This document shows positions 9,642-21,403 of a stretch of DNA of 25,537 bases, in pieces. A program made the translations under genes and the position numbers. The DNA is taken from assembly GCA_016987375.1 (NCBI GenBank), contig PJRA01000274.1:52194-77730 (forward strand), in the 5' to 3' direction. This DNA comes from Brachionus koreanus. Taxonomy: Eukaryota; Rotifera; Eurotatoria; Ploima; Brachionidae. Numbering within the stretch: position 1 is the first letter of the stretch; each line of letters begins with the position of its first letter. The notes below the pieces were generated by a model. It worked only from the letters and a program-made list of their open reading frames with translations, had not been told where the DNA came from and searched no databases.

Positions 9642-10228
9642 AAATCGAAAAGTATACCAACCATTCTCAGTTAAAAAACTCTATCTATGGTTGATGAAAG
9701 CAACCCCAATCTTATTACTCGCCAATTATCAAATGACCTTTACACATCACAAACGACGATATCTCGTCTCTTAAATTTAATTAACAAAGCAAGTAGAAGT
9801 TGCCAAGTTGTTACTTATTATTTGACAGATTTCGATATTCAACAGCGGATTGAAATATTCAGGAAACTACTTAATATCTTTACTCTTAATATTACTCTTA
9901 ATACTCTTAATTACTTTTAATGAGGAGCAGATCTTTTTTATAAATTATGATAAAAGAAATAAATGGTAGTATCCTTCTAAACAAGTTCAGTCAGTCTGAA
10001 AAAAAAGACCCTTTAATAAATTGGTTATTTTGTTTGTTTGATGGAATTTCCAAGAGGTAATACACTTTGATATGGTTCTAGACGATCATCTTTAAATGCT
10101 GGACTTTATTCTGAACAATTAGAATGAATGAATGCTTCACTTCAAGAAAAATATCCTTCTTTGGTCAAACCAAAGCTACATTTGTTTCTTCAAGAATACA
10201 CTAGACCACATACAGCTATAAAAACATA
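9642..10228 (+). pseudogene. Mariner/Tc1-type transposase relic
   Basis: Two pieces of mariner transposase are readable. From 9642, after K-S-K-S-I-P-T-I-L-S and a stop at 9672-9674, comes M-V-D-E-S-N-P-N-L-I-T-R-Q-L-S with S-Q-T-T-I-S-R-L-L. This is the second helix-turn-helix of the paired-like DNA-binding domain, followed by the Y-Y-L-T-x-x-D-x-x-Q-R-I-E-I segment. From 10104, L-Y-S-E-Q-L-E-stop-M-N-A-S-L-Q-E-K-Y-P-S-L-V runs to R-P-H-T-A before TAA at 10226, matching the segment around the second catalytic Asp. That Asp-Asn pair reads Glu-Tyr here. Between the pieces the frame is lost, and the first catalytic Asp and the C-terminus are not found. It is clearly inactive. Confidence 0.75.
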
Positions 10229-13200
10229 ACAAAAATCGAAAAACTGAAAAACTGTAGAGCCTAATGGTTTAATTCTTGAATATAAGCTAACTTTTTAATT
10301 TGTTTTCATTGATAAATCAAAAAAGTTTAAAAAAACACAAAATATTTTGACTCAACTTAATATTAGCACTATTATTTGATATTTAACTCTTAGGACACTA
10401 ACTGATTTATTGTAAAAAAAAAATTTAAATTATTGATTTTAAATACGCAAATTAAATTTATAGAAATTAATTTTTCTTTAAAAATTTTTTGAACTTGAAA
10501 CAAAATTTTTACTAAATAATAATTTATTCTTAACAATTTTAAATGAGTTAAATTTTTAAAATCACAATTATCAGTTTTATTAAATTTATGTTCTTGCATA
10601 ATTGATTCTATACCTCATGAAGCTAGAATTTTTGGTACTGTTACGTCATTACTGACAAATAAGACTATCAGCAACAGCAGTAACTTGTAAAATATGTAAT
10701 AATTAGTGGAAGGTGAAAATGTGCTTAAATTAAGAAAGATACAAGATTAGTTTAAAAAATCTAATAGCAGTGATAGAATTATTTTTTGAAGATAATGATT
10801 CTTTTTTGAAAATTCATTTTTAAATATCAAAAGCTACAACCACAAATGAATTCAAATGCATTTAAAAATAGCCGACAACAATGAGTCTGTTTTAAAAATA
10901 AGCATTTTGAAAGCCTTTTTACATTTTAGAGACCAACTTTTAAATTCAATAAAATTAAATCTTATGAATAAATTTTGTCTTCTAATTTAGTATTATTGAC
11001 TTGTTTAGTTGGCTTAAGATAAATAGATTTCAAGAGATTAAAATGATGATCTAATTTTTCATTGATTGTTTGCAGATTCGTATAACTTGGTTAATTTAAG
11101 ATAACAGTAAGTCATCGTAGAAAAGCTTTAGTATATTTTTTGTTTGTATATACAATAGAGGTTTATTGAAAGATTACGTTGTCAACCACAGTTATGCTTA
11201 TCTTATTTACTTACATAAGTCTTTTCTTTGCTAAGGTTTTTGACTTCATTTTTTTTCTATAAAACTATGGTTGCTCAACATACTGGTTGTCAATTTTTTA
11301 TCTTTAGTAGTAGTTAAGTAAGAATAAATTTCTTCTATTTTATAAAATTATGTTTGAATATAATTAAAATTCGGCCAGGCTTCAATTCTAGTTCAAGCAT
11401 CATATGTCCAAGATCGTACATATGGTCAATCTGTTTAGTTTTTTAATATTTTTAAAATGCATATTTAATAATTATTTAGATAATTTTAGTCACAAAAAGT
11501 CTTGAGGGGAAAAAGTGGATTACTAAAAATTACCTACCTATTTTTAATTAAGTTTTTTATAGTTTTGGATATAGATGCAAAATTGAAAATTCTATGTAGT
11601 TCGAGTTTATTTTTTTGTAAAGAAAAAAATTTAAATAAAAGCAAGAGAATTTTTGAACACAAAAAAATCTAAATTTTGGACCCAAGACAGTCGATTGAAT
11701 GTAAAAAAAACTTGTATGATTAAAAAAAAACATCATTTTTCTCCGACTAGCTTTGTTTGCTTACCTACATTCGAGCATTATAATCGACTTAAATCCTAAT
11801 TAGTATCGATTTATCTCAATAATTAAAGTTGACAATTAAACCAAACAAGATTTTTCTTAAAAATCTTTCTCAAAAAAGATAATAATAGAGTTATTTTACT
11901 TGTTATTTTATGTATGTAGTTAGTAGGCTTTAATTTACTAGTTTTAAAATTAAATTTTTATTGTATTGTAGGTCTAATCATATGTCTGAATGATTGCCTG
12001 TCTGTCTAGATTATTTTCGTGTTCTTTGGTAAAATTATTTAAATTTTATCTTTAATTTTCTCATTTAATTTAGAAGCATTTAGATAAATCTATTTGACTT
12101 GTATTCTCTGGTCATTTCTATTTAAGTTTTTGTGACTAACTCGCAATTTTAAATAGTCTAAAATTTAAAAATCAGTTTCTAAAACAAAATAGATTCTTGC
12201 TATTAGTGATCTTTTTTAGATACAAAATAAAAACTTTTGAATGAAAAAATTCTATGATCGAACTATCGATCAGCTATCAAGCATACATGAAAATATTTTG
12301 AATGCGCTAGACTTTTCTTTAAGATAGATGCAATTTTTTTTCAAACAGGAAAGCAAATATTCAATGCAAATAGAAAATTTTACGATTTATAGCAATTTTT
12401 GTCATACAAGTTAAATTTTTTCAACTTTTCCAGGAAACTAAAAAAGAATAAAACAAGCCGGTTAGGTTAGCCTAGTAGTGACCACTTATCATTTGAGTAA
12501 ATACAGATAAAACTAGTTATAAGTAAAAGCCTTAATTTAAACAATTATTTATACTTAGTTGGCTAGGAAATCTTAGTTTCTGGTCACCGAATAAAAAATA
12601 GAGAAACAAGTAACCTTCTCTCAGTGGTTTATTGTTCGTTCCTAAAACTCTATTTGTTTGCTAATTCACTTAGTAAGTCAAGATTATAGATGAAAGCAAA
12701 ATTAAATAAAATATATACTTTTAAATTTATTTTTTAGTAGTTTTAGTATTTGGTTTTTATTTGGCTTTCAATTCAGCTCTAATGGCTTTAAGAATTTTAC
12801 TTAATTTAATTCAATTTGTTCAGATTATTATTTAAATAAATAAAAAAAGAGCATCGACATAATTTTAATGATCCTTCAACAATTATTTTTTTTAATTTGA
12901 ATTAAAATTTTTTTCAAATTAAATTGTTGAGCATTTGTTTTCTATTTCGCTAGATTTGTTTGTTTTTTAATTAGATTTAGTTGTTATGTGTAGCAAAAAA
13001 AATTTAATTTTGTTTTAGCTTGATGTTGATGTTACAAAGTCACTAAAATTGTCATTTTTACTTTCAAGTTCTTTGAAGCAAGCACTCAACCGTAAGATTA
13101 AGACACTTAAAACAAACAGACTAGGCTTTTTAGTTGTTAGTAATGAAAAAATCACCCGGAGAATTTGTATTCTTGTTAAACAATGAATATCTTAGCTTAG

Positions 13201-15530
13201 ATTTGACCAGACTTTTTTTTTATTTTCATGACCAAAAGGCTTTTTCTTTCGTAGTTACAAATTGAGAGCGATTATCAATTCTTCAACGATTGACAAGTGT
13301 TTAACTAAAAATTTTTTCTCTTTCTCCATTTTTAATTCATAAAGCTTATCTTTAGTGTATCATACTTTTATAGAAATTATTGCTTATTACTATTCCAAAT
13401 GCTACTTGACTGAATTGTACAATAACTGGCTTATATATTAAAATAAAGCAAATATTAATTTAAATTTTCGATGATCTAATCTCTTAAGATTTTTTTTAGG
13501 TTTTCAGGTCAGATTATGTCCATAAACAGCATTAGTCTGAAACTTTCAAAATATTATTAGAACAAAAAGATGACTTTTATACTTGGCGTATTTTTAACCA
13601 TGAAAAAATAAGACCAACAAGGGATTATGATTATTTTGATTCAATAGGTTAGCTATGAATTTAAAATTTGTGCAAGTTGGATCGAAATTAATGGTCCTTT
13701 TATTGACATCTATATAAATCAAATAGGCTTCAATTTTGACTTGTATGTCTTGAAAATTATGATTCTTAAGTTTTAGAGCTTTATTTAATTTTTTCTAGAA
13801 ACAAGTTTTAATTAGAAAAAATTCAGATTAAAATAGTTAATTATTACATAATAATTTGGGACGTATAAATTTGTTTCATGATTGGAAAAACTAATACTTG
13901 AGATTAATTTCCGAAATTTGCTATTTAAAAAAAAATTGGAAAATATAACTATAAAGATAATAATTAGATCGCATGCTATCTTAAGGTATTGGTATTGTAA
14001 ATGATGGCTTATCCGAAACGAAATAGTTTTCCATCAATCAAATAGAAAAAAGTCTTTAGTTATCATTTTGGAAATGAAACAACCGCATTGTTGTGTCTAT
14101 CTAAATTGTCTTAAAGACCACAGGATATTAGAAAATTTTTTTCTCCGGCAAAATAATTGGGTACCATTTCAAATAATAGAAAAATATTTAAATATTTCTA
14201 ATTTATTTAGACCTTTTCTTTTTAAAGCAAAAATTTATTTTAATAAAAAGAAATTACTGATTTTTTAAATTTAAATAATTAAAATGCAATCTCTATGTGA
14301 TTTATTTTGATATAACACTGAAGTTTCATGATACTTATTCTTAAATTTGGTCAAGCTGTTTTTTTAAAACAAAGATAGTTTTGATTTTTTTCTAAGTAAA
14401 TTTTTTTCAAGTGGGCATGATGAATAATTTGGGATTTAAAGCTTCATTTTACTTAATTTAAAAAAAAGATAATCAAAGCTGTAATTGGACTCTAGCATCT
14501 TAATCGAATTGCATAATTAGTTATATGAAAGCGGCTCGTTTTAAATGCAAACCAAGGTAGTCAAAGATCACTTCAGAGACCAACAAAAGAAAATCTCTAG
14601 ACATCTTTATCGTCTAGTTTGTAATGCAAGCGGTAATGGATAAGTGATTTTCAAGTATGATATGAGCAGTAACTTAATTTAAAGAATATGTACTAAAGAG
14701 CAATTTAAAATAAATTGTCGAGTAGTTTCTAATAGAGCCATAACTTTTATTTACGGTTGTTAGTAATTTTTTTTTCAATATAGGTAGTCTCTTAAAAGGT
14801 TATGGTTCTTAATGACTAAATATGAATGTCTAATAAAAGATTTTGCATAGACTATTTGGTATTTATTTGTTCACTTTACCACATTTTTTTCTTAATAAAT
14901 GTAAATTTACTATCAATCCTCTTTGAGACAGATATTTTAACTTAAATTATATCACTAGAAAATAAGATGAAATTCAAACAAAGTCTTAATCTTTTTATAT
15001 TACAAGTAAGTCCAGATAGTTTTTTTTTCTTAAATTAAAGTGGCCTCTTTTGATAAGTTCAGTAGGCTACTTCCTAATTAGCTAAATTTTGCTATCAGAT
15101 CTAAAATTTGGGAATATTGGTCGACATCATGTGCGATAGAGTCGATAAATTAAGTCAATTTTGCTACTAACTGACATAGATTTGCATTATCAAGTAAAAG
15201 GCTATTTTAAAATCAAATTTTTTTTTTGTGCGAATGCTAGACATTCAGCAAAATATCACTTAACAGTACATTCTGATTTTTTTTAATGCTTGTTTAATTT
15301 AAATTATTATTTGTTCGCCAAACTATCTTCTTAATAAAAAAATTTAAACTTAATAGATAATAATTAATAATTCTTCATATTTTTTTATTGTTTTCAATTT
15401 AAATTTTGATATATATCAAATAATTAAAAAAAAAAATATTAATATTCAAATTTTAAGAGTTTGTATCAAAGATGACAATTTTTTTTTTCCAAAAATAAAA
15501 TGTAAATTTATTTAATTAAAAAAAATTAGT
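10229..15530. other. 5.3-kb AT-rich region without recognisable genes
   Basis: All frames on both strands are closed by frequent stops; the few open stretches of 60-70 codons have AT-driven composition and no motif. A small hairpin sits at 12876-12930. No tRNA cloverleaf or rRNA segment was found by eye. It may be intergenic DNA with old transposon debris, or an intron of an unseen transcript. Confidence 0.5.
12876..12930. repeat. Short AT-rich hairpin
   Basis: tcaacaatt plus taatttgaa on the left pairs with ttcaaattaaattgttga on the right (18 paired bases), with an 8-nt bulge and a loop of about 11 nt. No associated gene suggests a terminator or regulatory role. Confidence 0.5.
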
Positions 15531-16213
15531 TCAAATTAATTTATTAAATAGAAATTGGATAGATTGAAAAATTAGATCAAACATATGAGCCCAAAAGGCT
15601 TTGAATCTAGAATTTATTATTGGCAAGAATACTTCAATTAGTAAATAAATCAGTCTAGTAAATTTGTTGTAAATATTGTCATTTTTATTTAAATATCCAT
15701 TAATAGAATAAACAAACATTTTTTTGATTATTACGGCTACTAGGTATTTTAGTATTGAAATAAAAAGATTTTATATTTGTCGTTAAAATTAAACATATGT
15801 GTCCGAGATGAAAAAGCATTTAGCTCAACTTTAAATCATGGTTTATCTATTTAATAGCTTATTTAAAAAGTACTAATGAGGTGAGCATTAGTGATTCATT
15901 TATTTACCAGAAGCCATCTATATTTAATGGAATAAATGAGTCCAAAAATTAGTCCATTTGAAAAGTAAATAGTCGATTATTTAAGGAGTTAATTAATCGA
16001 TTTTATTGAGTTTAAATAAAGTCAAGATTAAATATTTAAACAACTAAATTTACATGGACTCTGTACAAATATTTGATCTAAGGTGCTTGATTGAGTCAGT
16101 GGCCGGCAATCACCAAGGTTGAAATTGATATCCATTTTGTATTTATTTACATTAAGATCAGATAACTTTGAATGAACAGTTTGCCAATTTTTTAAATCGA
16201 CGAGTATTTGCAC
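15531..16213 (-). pseudogene. Probable LINE relic (end of endonuclease region)
   Basis: On the minus strand, a frame from 16213 holds R-P-L-T-Q-S-S-T-L-D-Q-I-F-V. This resembles the P-T-R-x-x-x-T-L-D-x-I-F segment of LINE apurinic-type endonucleases. About 100 codons further on, in another frame (15719-15531), comes L-N-K-N-D-N-I-Y-N-K-F-T-R, then I-E-V-F-L-P-I. This resembles the linker between endonuclease and reverse transcriptase in many LINEs. Order and spacing fit, but the frame is broken and no reverse transcriptase follows. Similarity is judged by eye only. Confidence 0.35.
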
Positions 16214-17210
16214 TTCATTAATCTAGGGCTTTTCATGCAGGATTAAAGTTTTTTTTTTGTACTCGTTTAATTACAATCAATAAATCGATGGCCAGGTGAT
16301 CATTATGGAAAGCCTTGAAATTTCAAATTTTTGTTGATAAATGTTTTCCTTTTTTTTGTAGATCAAAAATCAAGATTAAGCTAATTGGTTTTTGGTTTTT
16401 GTCAAAAAAAAATGCAAATGCCTCAGAAAAGGATTAAATTTTTTTAAATCTTAGATTTTAGATGCACTTTATCATTTTAATCTGATAGCAAAAGAGCCTA
16501 AAGAGCATCTTAAAGATGATTTTAAATCTATTCGATGTTTTTTAGGCCAAGTAAATTCTCAACTCAATTTAGACTGTTTAAAAATTGAATTTACAAGTTT
16601 TATCATTTTTTTTTAAGATTCGAAGGAGTTTTAAAAATGAGAAAAATAAATAATTTTTTAATTAATTAAATTTTTGAAAATTTTATTGAAAGAAATGTGA
16701 TTTTAGATAAAAAAATAAATTTGAATTTGAATGTTGGATAGAAAATTTTTTATTATTTTAAGTTGCGACATTTGTCACTTCTAAAAGCGATAAGAATCAA
16801 AGGTCTATATACACATATCAAAGGATTTGAAAAAAATGTATCAAAAGGCAAAAAATTTAAAGTTTTAAGCTAGTTCATCTTTGCTGATAAGTGATCGGGC
16901 TCGATCAAAAATAAAATCAATTTTTTTTTATTTTTGCATGACACGAGACCAAGAGAAAATTATATAAAAAATATAGGTTAATAGCATTGTGAGCAATAAT
17001 TTACTATCAACTGTCCCACGGTTATAGTTAATTATAGGTCCGTTCTCAGACATGGACTACAATTTTAAATTGCATCAGAACTATTAAAAGATTTATGCTT
17101 GAATCTTAAGTCCGGACATCAATAAATCATTTATATCTTTTAAGTGACCATTAAGCGCTTTCAGCCAAGCAGGCAATAATTTAAAATTAACTTTTAAAAT
17201 GTAATTACCC

Positions 17211-17232
17211 ATCTCAGTCGATAGACTGAGAT
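17211..17232. repeat. Perfect 9-bp stem-loop
   Basis: atctcagtc, loop gata, gactgagat. It lies about 195 nt upstream of the discoidin start codon. No known element is recognised. Confidence 0.6.
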
Positions 17233-17384
17233 AATAGTTATGTTACACAATCTAAAACCTGTTAAACACAATTTAAACAACAGGATATTTTCTAATTTTA
17301 TACTCTCAATTAACACTTTTTTCTCGGTATATTTTATAAACAAACATCTCAAATATTTGGTTTTTTTTTAGAAGAAAAATTCTT

Positions 17385-17392
17385 TATAAATA
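17385..17392 (+). promoter_or_regulatory. Possible TATA box of the discoidin gene
   Basis: TATAAATA lies 41 nt upstream of the ATG at 17426. A start about 30 nt downstream would leave a very short leader. The alternative is that the leader is spliced at the T-run/AG just upstream of this site, which would make the TATA match fortuitous. Confidence 0.35.
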
Positions 17393-17425
17393 ATGCGATT
17401 TGATTTTTGAACACAAACAGTCACA

Positions 17426-19081
17426 ATGATGTTATTAGTATTGGCTATAGCTTTAAATGGTATCTATTACTTGAACGCATGTGCCAATGGACCCTTGGGC
17501 ATGTCAAACAACGAAATTAAAGATTGGCAAATAAGCGCTTCGAGCACTTATCCGTCAATGTGGGACCCAAATTGTCACGAAAAATACTCACGACTTTACA
17601 TGGCTAATGGAAAAGCATGGTGTGCAAAGCATAGATCAGATGCCGAATGGCTGCAGATAGATCTTGGAGTGGCTGCCAAAATAACTGGCGTGATTATTCA
17701 GGGTCGGACTGGAAGACAAGAATGGGTCACTTCTTTTATGATATCCTACAGCACTGATGCATTTCAATGGCAGTATATAACTGATCAGTACGGTAATCAG
17801 AAGGTTTTTCAGGGAAATTTTGATGATCACACCATTCAGAACAATTATTTTGACCAGTCAATTTATGCAAGATTTATCAAATTTCACACGTTACAGTGGT
17901 TCAAGCATCCAAGTATGCGAGTGGAGATTTTAGGCTGCCAGGAATGTAAGCAATTGCTTGGCATGCCGCCATACGGCAAATTAACTGCATCAAGTACTTT
18001 GCCATTAAGAAACAAGAGGTCTTGTCAACCAAACGATGGCTATTTGCTAAGCAATAAAGCTTGGTGTCCCCGAAAAAGATTTGTTAAAGATCATTGGCTA
18101 GAATTGGACATTGGTCATCCGACTTTGGTAACTGGTATCATTACAAAAGGAAAAGGTGACACAAACCGAAATCACTGGGTCACTAAATACAAAATTTCCT
18201 TTAGTAATGATAGTATGATTTGGAATTTTTATAAAGATGCTAATCATTTGGAGCCAAAAATTTTTGGTGGCAATGCAGACAAACAGATGGAAAGGACTCA
18301 TTTTTTGAATAGTCCATTTTGGGCAAGATTTATCAGATTCCATCCGATTGAATGGCATCAACATATAGGTCTAAGAGCTGGAGTTTTCGGGTGTCCATTT
18401 ACTGCTCCGTGCTTGCCGGGCTATTTTCGTGTTAATGAAAATTCTAATTGTATCGAAAATCTTGCTTATCATAAAGATGCCTGGGCTAATGAAAGAAAAT
18501 CAGATACAAAGAGATCTTATCGAAACTCGTTAAAAACTCGGTCATTTATTAATTTGATACAAGAAGGCCACCCGTCTTTGGCAGTGGACGGAAACGAAGA
18601 CAATTCGTTGCATAAGTGTGCTATAATGGACAATTATTATTCAGAACGACCGACACTGGTCATAGATTTAGGTAGAATGACAACTATTGGAGGTGTTCTG
18701 CTAAAAACATGGCAAGGAAAAGGTCAGGACTCAAATTTCGCCTACAGAGACTACATGTTTGGTTTGGAAAGATTTTCGGTCTTCGTCGACCGGAAACCTG
18801 TCATTAATGTGCGTACTCGTTCAAGTCCCAGCTTGGTCTCTAATTCAACTGATGTAGCCGAGCCTAAATATCATTTTAGCCAAAAAATTCACTTAAATAG
18901 CAATAACTTGTGCAATTTTGTCACTCGTAACAATTATGCAATATTTGCTCCTCAAATTCATTTACAATGCTTGAAACCATTAAGTGGACGCTATGTTTAC
19001 ATACAAGCTGATGGTCGCAGTAATCGTTGGAGCAGAATTTTCAGTGCTGTTTTATGTGAAGTCCTAGTTTATGAGCTGTAA
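17426..19081 (+). CDS. Secreted protein: two discoidin (F5/8C) domains plus F-type-lectin-like domain
   Basis: Intronless frame of 551 residues. A hydrophobic N-terminus (about 1-18) looks like a signal peptide, so export is expected. Discoidin domain 1 runs from C19 to C171: S-A-S-S-T, A-W-C, W-L-Q-I-D-L-G, T-G-V-I-I-Q-G, W-V-T-S-F, A-R-F-I-K-F, and a closing G-C. Domain 2 runs from about C174 to C323 with the same landmarks (W-L-E-L-D-I-G, T-G-I-I-T-K-G, W-V-T-K-Y, A-R-F-I-R-F). After a short Cys-containing linker, residues 344-551 resemble an F-type (fucolectin) fold: E-N-L-A-Y, H-P-S-L-A-V-D-G-N, L-V-I-D-L-G, G-R-Y-V-Y-I-Q and a final C-E-V-L-V-Y. Such domains bind sugars, lipids or collagen outside the cell. 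There is no transmembrane segment, so it is probably a soluble lectin or adhesion protein. The second ATG (codon 2) is an equally possible start. Confidence 0.9.
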   Translation: MMLLVLAIALNGIYYLNACANGPLGMSNNEIKDWQISASSTYPSMWDPNCHEKYSRLYMANGKAWCAKHRSDAEWLQIDLGVAAKITGVIIQGRTGRQEWVTSFMISYSTDAFQWQYITDQYGNQKVFQGNFDDHTIQNNYFDQSIYARFIKFHTLQWFKHPSMRVEILGCQECKQLLGMPPYGKLTASSTLPLRNKRSCQPNDGYLLSNKAWCPRKRFVKDHWLELDIGHPTLVTGIITKGKGDTNRNHWVTKYKISFSNDSMIWNFYKDANHLEPKIFGGNADKQMERTHFLNSPFWARFIRFHPIEWHQHIGLRAGVFGCPFTAPCLPGYFRVNENSNCIENLAYHKDAWANERKSDTKRSYRNSLKTRSFINLIQEGHPSLAVDGNEDNSLHKCAIMDNYYSERPTLVIDLGRMTTIGGVLLKTWQGKGQDSNFAYRDYMFGLERFSVFVDRKPVINVRTRSSPSLVSNSTDVAEPKYHFSQKIHLNSNNLCNFVTRNNYAIFAPQIHLQCLKPLSGRYVYIQADGRSNRWSRIFSAVLCEVLVYEL

Positions 19082-19084
19082 TTG

Positions 19085-19090
19085 AATAAA
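19085..19090 (+). terminator. Possible poly(A) signal of the discoidin gene
   Basis: AATAAA begins only 4 nt after the stop codon, which would make a very short 3' untranslated region. Further AATAAA matches occur near 19330, so the functional site is uncertain. Confidence 0.35.
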
Positions 19091-20654
19091 CGAGATTTAA
19101 TTATTTTCTAAATGTAAATTGTATTTTAAGCAAAGCACTCAGGAACAATCTTATAATAATTTTTTTTCTTAAATTCAATTTTAATTTTGTTGAATGTATT
19201 ACGAAGTTAGCTCAGAAATTCTTGTTACAGGAATTTGTTTCTCTTTTTTTTAAATATAAAATTTTATATCTATATGAGGCATCAATTGTATAGAATTTGT
19301 TTTATTAATTAATGGCGAAATATTTATTAAATAAACGATACAAAATAATTTTTTTTTCAATGAAATATAAATTTAAAATAACAAAAATTTGACAATGTTT
19401 AAAAATGACTTCTTTATTCAAAATTTATGTGAACATCTTTGCGAAATTGGCCGGCCAATTTAGCGGTGAGTTGACCAAAATTTCTCAAGGAGCTTCAAAT
19501 TTTATTTTTGGAAATTGACAAATTAGTCAAAGTAAAAGATTTTGTAATAAATTTTAACAAATTGTAGGCTAATTTCTGGAATTAAAAAAAGATTTGAGAT
19601 AATTCACATCTTTTAAAAAAAAATAAATTCATTTCCTTTAATTCGAGGTTCAAAAAAAAAAAAAAATTTGTTTAATAATTTTATAAATTGTCAGCTAATT
19701 TTTTGATTTCTAAAAAACATTCAAATGAGAAATTTTGGTCAAAAAATTTGGCCAGCCAACCTCGCGATCCAAAATTTTCAAAATGAAAAATTGGATCATT
19801 ATTTCTCTGATTATTTTATTGTACATATGATTTTTGTTTCCTATCTTTTAAAAATTGATATATTCTAAATCACAAATTAAAAAATCATCTTTTAAATTTA
19901 AGGTTATTAAATTAAATGACTTAAATAAGAGCAATATACCTAACTAACAAGGAATGAAGCATGTATTATACTAAATTAATGGAAACTGGAATTCAATTTT
20001 TATTATAATTTGAATTTAGAGAAATATTCTTGATTATAATTTTTTAATTGTTTTCTCTAGATAATTCTTATTTTTGAATCGGAATTTTTTTTCACAATTA
20101 TTGATAATCTTTATTCTGTTTAATTTTAACAGTTAAAAGCCCAAGAGCCTTTAGAAAAAACTGAAACTTATAATATTTTTTCTTTGAAATAAAATTTAAT
20201 GAAATAGCTTTTAAAAACTAAGCAAATAGTTTTTTATTCTTAAAAAAATTTAATTAATTTTCAAAAAAAAACATTTCACTTGTCTACATAACCTGAAATT
20301 TAACTCGAAATCTTTAATCAACCGGGCCTTCTAGTATTAATGGAATAAAAGCATTTTTTCGATCCAAATATTAGTAGAAAAATATTTAATTATAAACTTT
20401 ATAACTTTGTATTTGACCTGAAAATATCTTAAAGTAACAATGCAAATATCCTTTTCAAAGTTAATTTTTCGAAAAGGATATTGTAATCTTCAAATGCCAC
20501 CAAAAATGTCTTTGCTATCAGTTCTAATAAAACTAATCTAAAGTTAATTAGAAATGAAATGTATAGTCATTTAATAAAACACAAACTACTGTTATGTTAT
20601 TCAAGCTAAATCATGTGAAACCAACTTAGAAACTCTAGATATCATTGGTAATGG
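19091..20654. other. AT-rich spacer with a foldback element
   Basis: No gene is supported. The inverted repeat at 19441-19765 is the only clear structure; from there to the LINE relic I see AT-rich sequence with stops in all frames. Confidence 0.5.
19441..19765. repeat. Foldback / MITE-like element with about 40-bp inverted ends
   Basis: The left arm 19441-19487 (contains ttggccggccaattt and ttgaccaaaatttctca) is inverted at 19726-19765 (contains tgagaaattttggtcaa and ttggccagccaa). One arm has about seven extra bases (agcggtg region). Inside lies a direct repeat of about 40 nt, at about 19542-19580 and 19668-19706, sharing the core aaattgt-(a/c)-(g/a)-gctaattt. Nothing in it codes for protein. 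It is most simply a small non-autonomous DNA element. Confidence 0.65.
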
Positions 20655-21302
20655 AATTATTGATAGAATTCAGTGGTTCAAAGTGTAAAGTAATGTATAT
20701 TGGCAACTCAAAGATTATAAGGCAAAAATCTCATTGGTAAATGCGAATGATACCAGAGTTGAATTATCTGAGGCTACTCATGAGCGCAATCTTGGTCTAA
20801 TAGGAAACAAAAAACTCAAATGGACTGACCAAATTGCCAACAATTAAAAAAGCCAACAACATTCTTTGAAATTATACAAAACATATGTTAGAGCGCATCT
20901 AGAATACTGTGTGCCTGCTTGAAATTCTTATTTAAAAAAGGATATATTGAGACAAGTACAAGCACAAGCATCGAAACTTGTTCTACAAATAAGAAGTTTG
21001 AATTTTGAGATTAAGGCCAGCAGATTATGGATTAGAAACTCTAAAAGAAAGGCGAGAGCGAGGAGATCGGATTCAATTTTATAAAATTCACAACAATTCG
21101 AAGCATAAATATAGTAAATTATTGAATTGTGCTGCAAACATCAGTTGTCACAGCGAATTCTATCAATCAGTTCAAAATCAGACTATATAGAAGAATAGAG
21201 AAAAAAATGAAAGGTTTGACCTAGTAGGAAGAGTAACGTTATCCCGCGTTAGTCAATTTAGTCAACTCAAGTTTGACCGTAGAATATTAATTATTATTAT
21301 TG
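20655..21302 (+). pseudogene. LINE (non-LTR) reverse-transcriptase 3' end, decayed
   Basis: Successive pieces in changing frames give the C-terminal part of a LINE reverse transcriptase. They are S-K-C-K-V-M-Y-I-G-N; then E-R-N-L-G-L-I with L-K-W-T-D-Q-I; then K-L-Y-K-T-Y-V-R-A-H-L-E-Y-C-V-P-A-stop-N-S-Y-L-K-K; then D-Y-G-L-E-T-L-K-E-R-R-E-R-G-D-R-I-Q-F-Y-K-I from 21020; and a tail ending K-F-D-R-R-I-L. There are several frameshifts, in-frame stops, and a gap after K-A-N-N-I-L. The 3' end passes into an ATT repeat at 21286-21302, as in LINEs that end in a simple repeat. It is 5'-truncated and dead. Confidence 0.85.
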
Positions 21303-21397
21303 ATAACATTATCTGATTTTTTGATTTTTTTTACATTAAAAGAAAAGATTGATAATTTAATAGAATTCTAAAAACTATAACTTTAAGTTAAAATTGA

Positions 21398-21403
21398 TTT
21401 ATT
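21398..21403 (-). terminator. Possible poly(A) signal of the minus-strand methyltransferase-like gene
   Basis: TTTATT on the plus strand reads AATAAA on the minus strand, about 130 nt past the stop codon of the gene at 21535-22701. Confidence 0.4.

Larger units (their letters stand above)
16214..17425. other. Upstream region of the discoidin gene
   Basis: AT-rich, with no gene seen. It holds a perfect small hairpin (17211-17232) and TATA-like sites near 17329 and 17385. A T-run followed by AG at about 17361-17371 could be a 3' splice site in the 5' untranslated region. Confidence 0.45.

Noticed and set aside
11370..11420. Palindromic catatg blocks as a regulatory site.
   Set aside because: The symmetry is short and imperfect, and no gene lies near enough to give it meaning.
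12460..12520. A tRNA-like stretch (gccggttaggttagcctagtagtgacc start).
   Set aside because: The 5' end has no complementary acceptor end, and no T-loop GGTTCRANNCC follows at the right distance, so no cloverleaf can be built.
14068..14268. Plus-strand frame of 66 codons starting MEMKQPHCC.
   Set aside because: It is in AT-rich surroundings, has no motif, no coding neighbours and an AAA/TTT-driven C-terminus.
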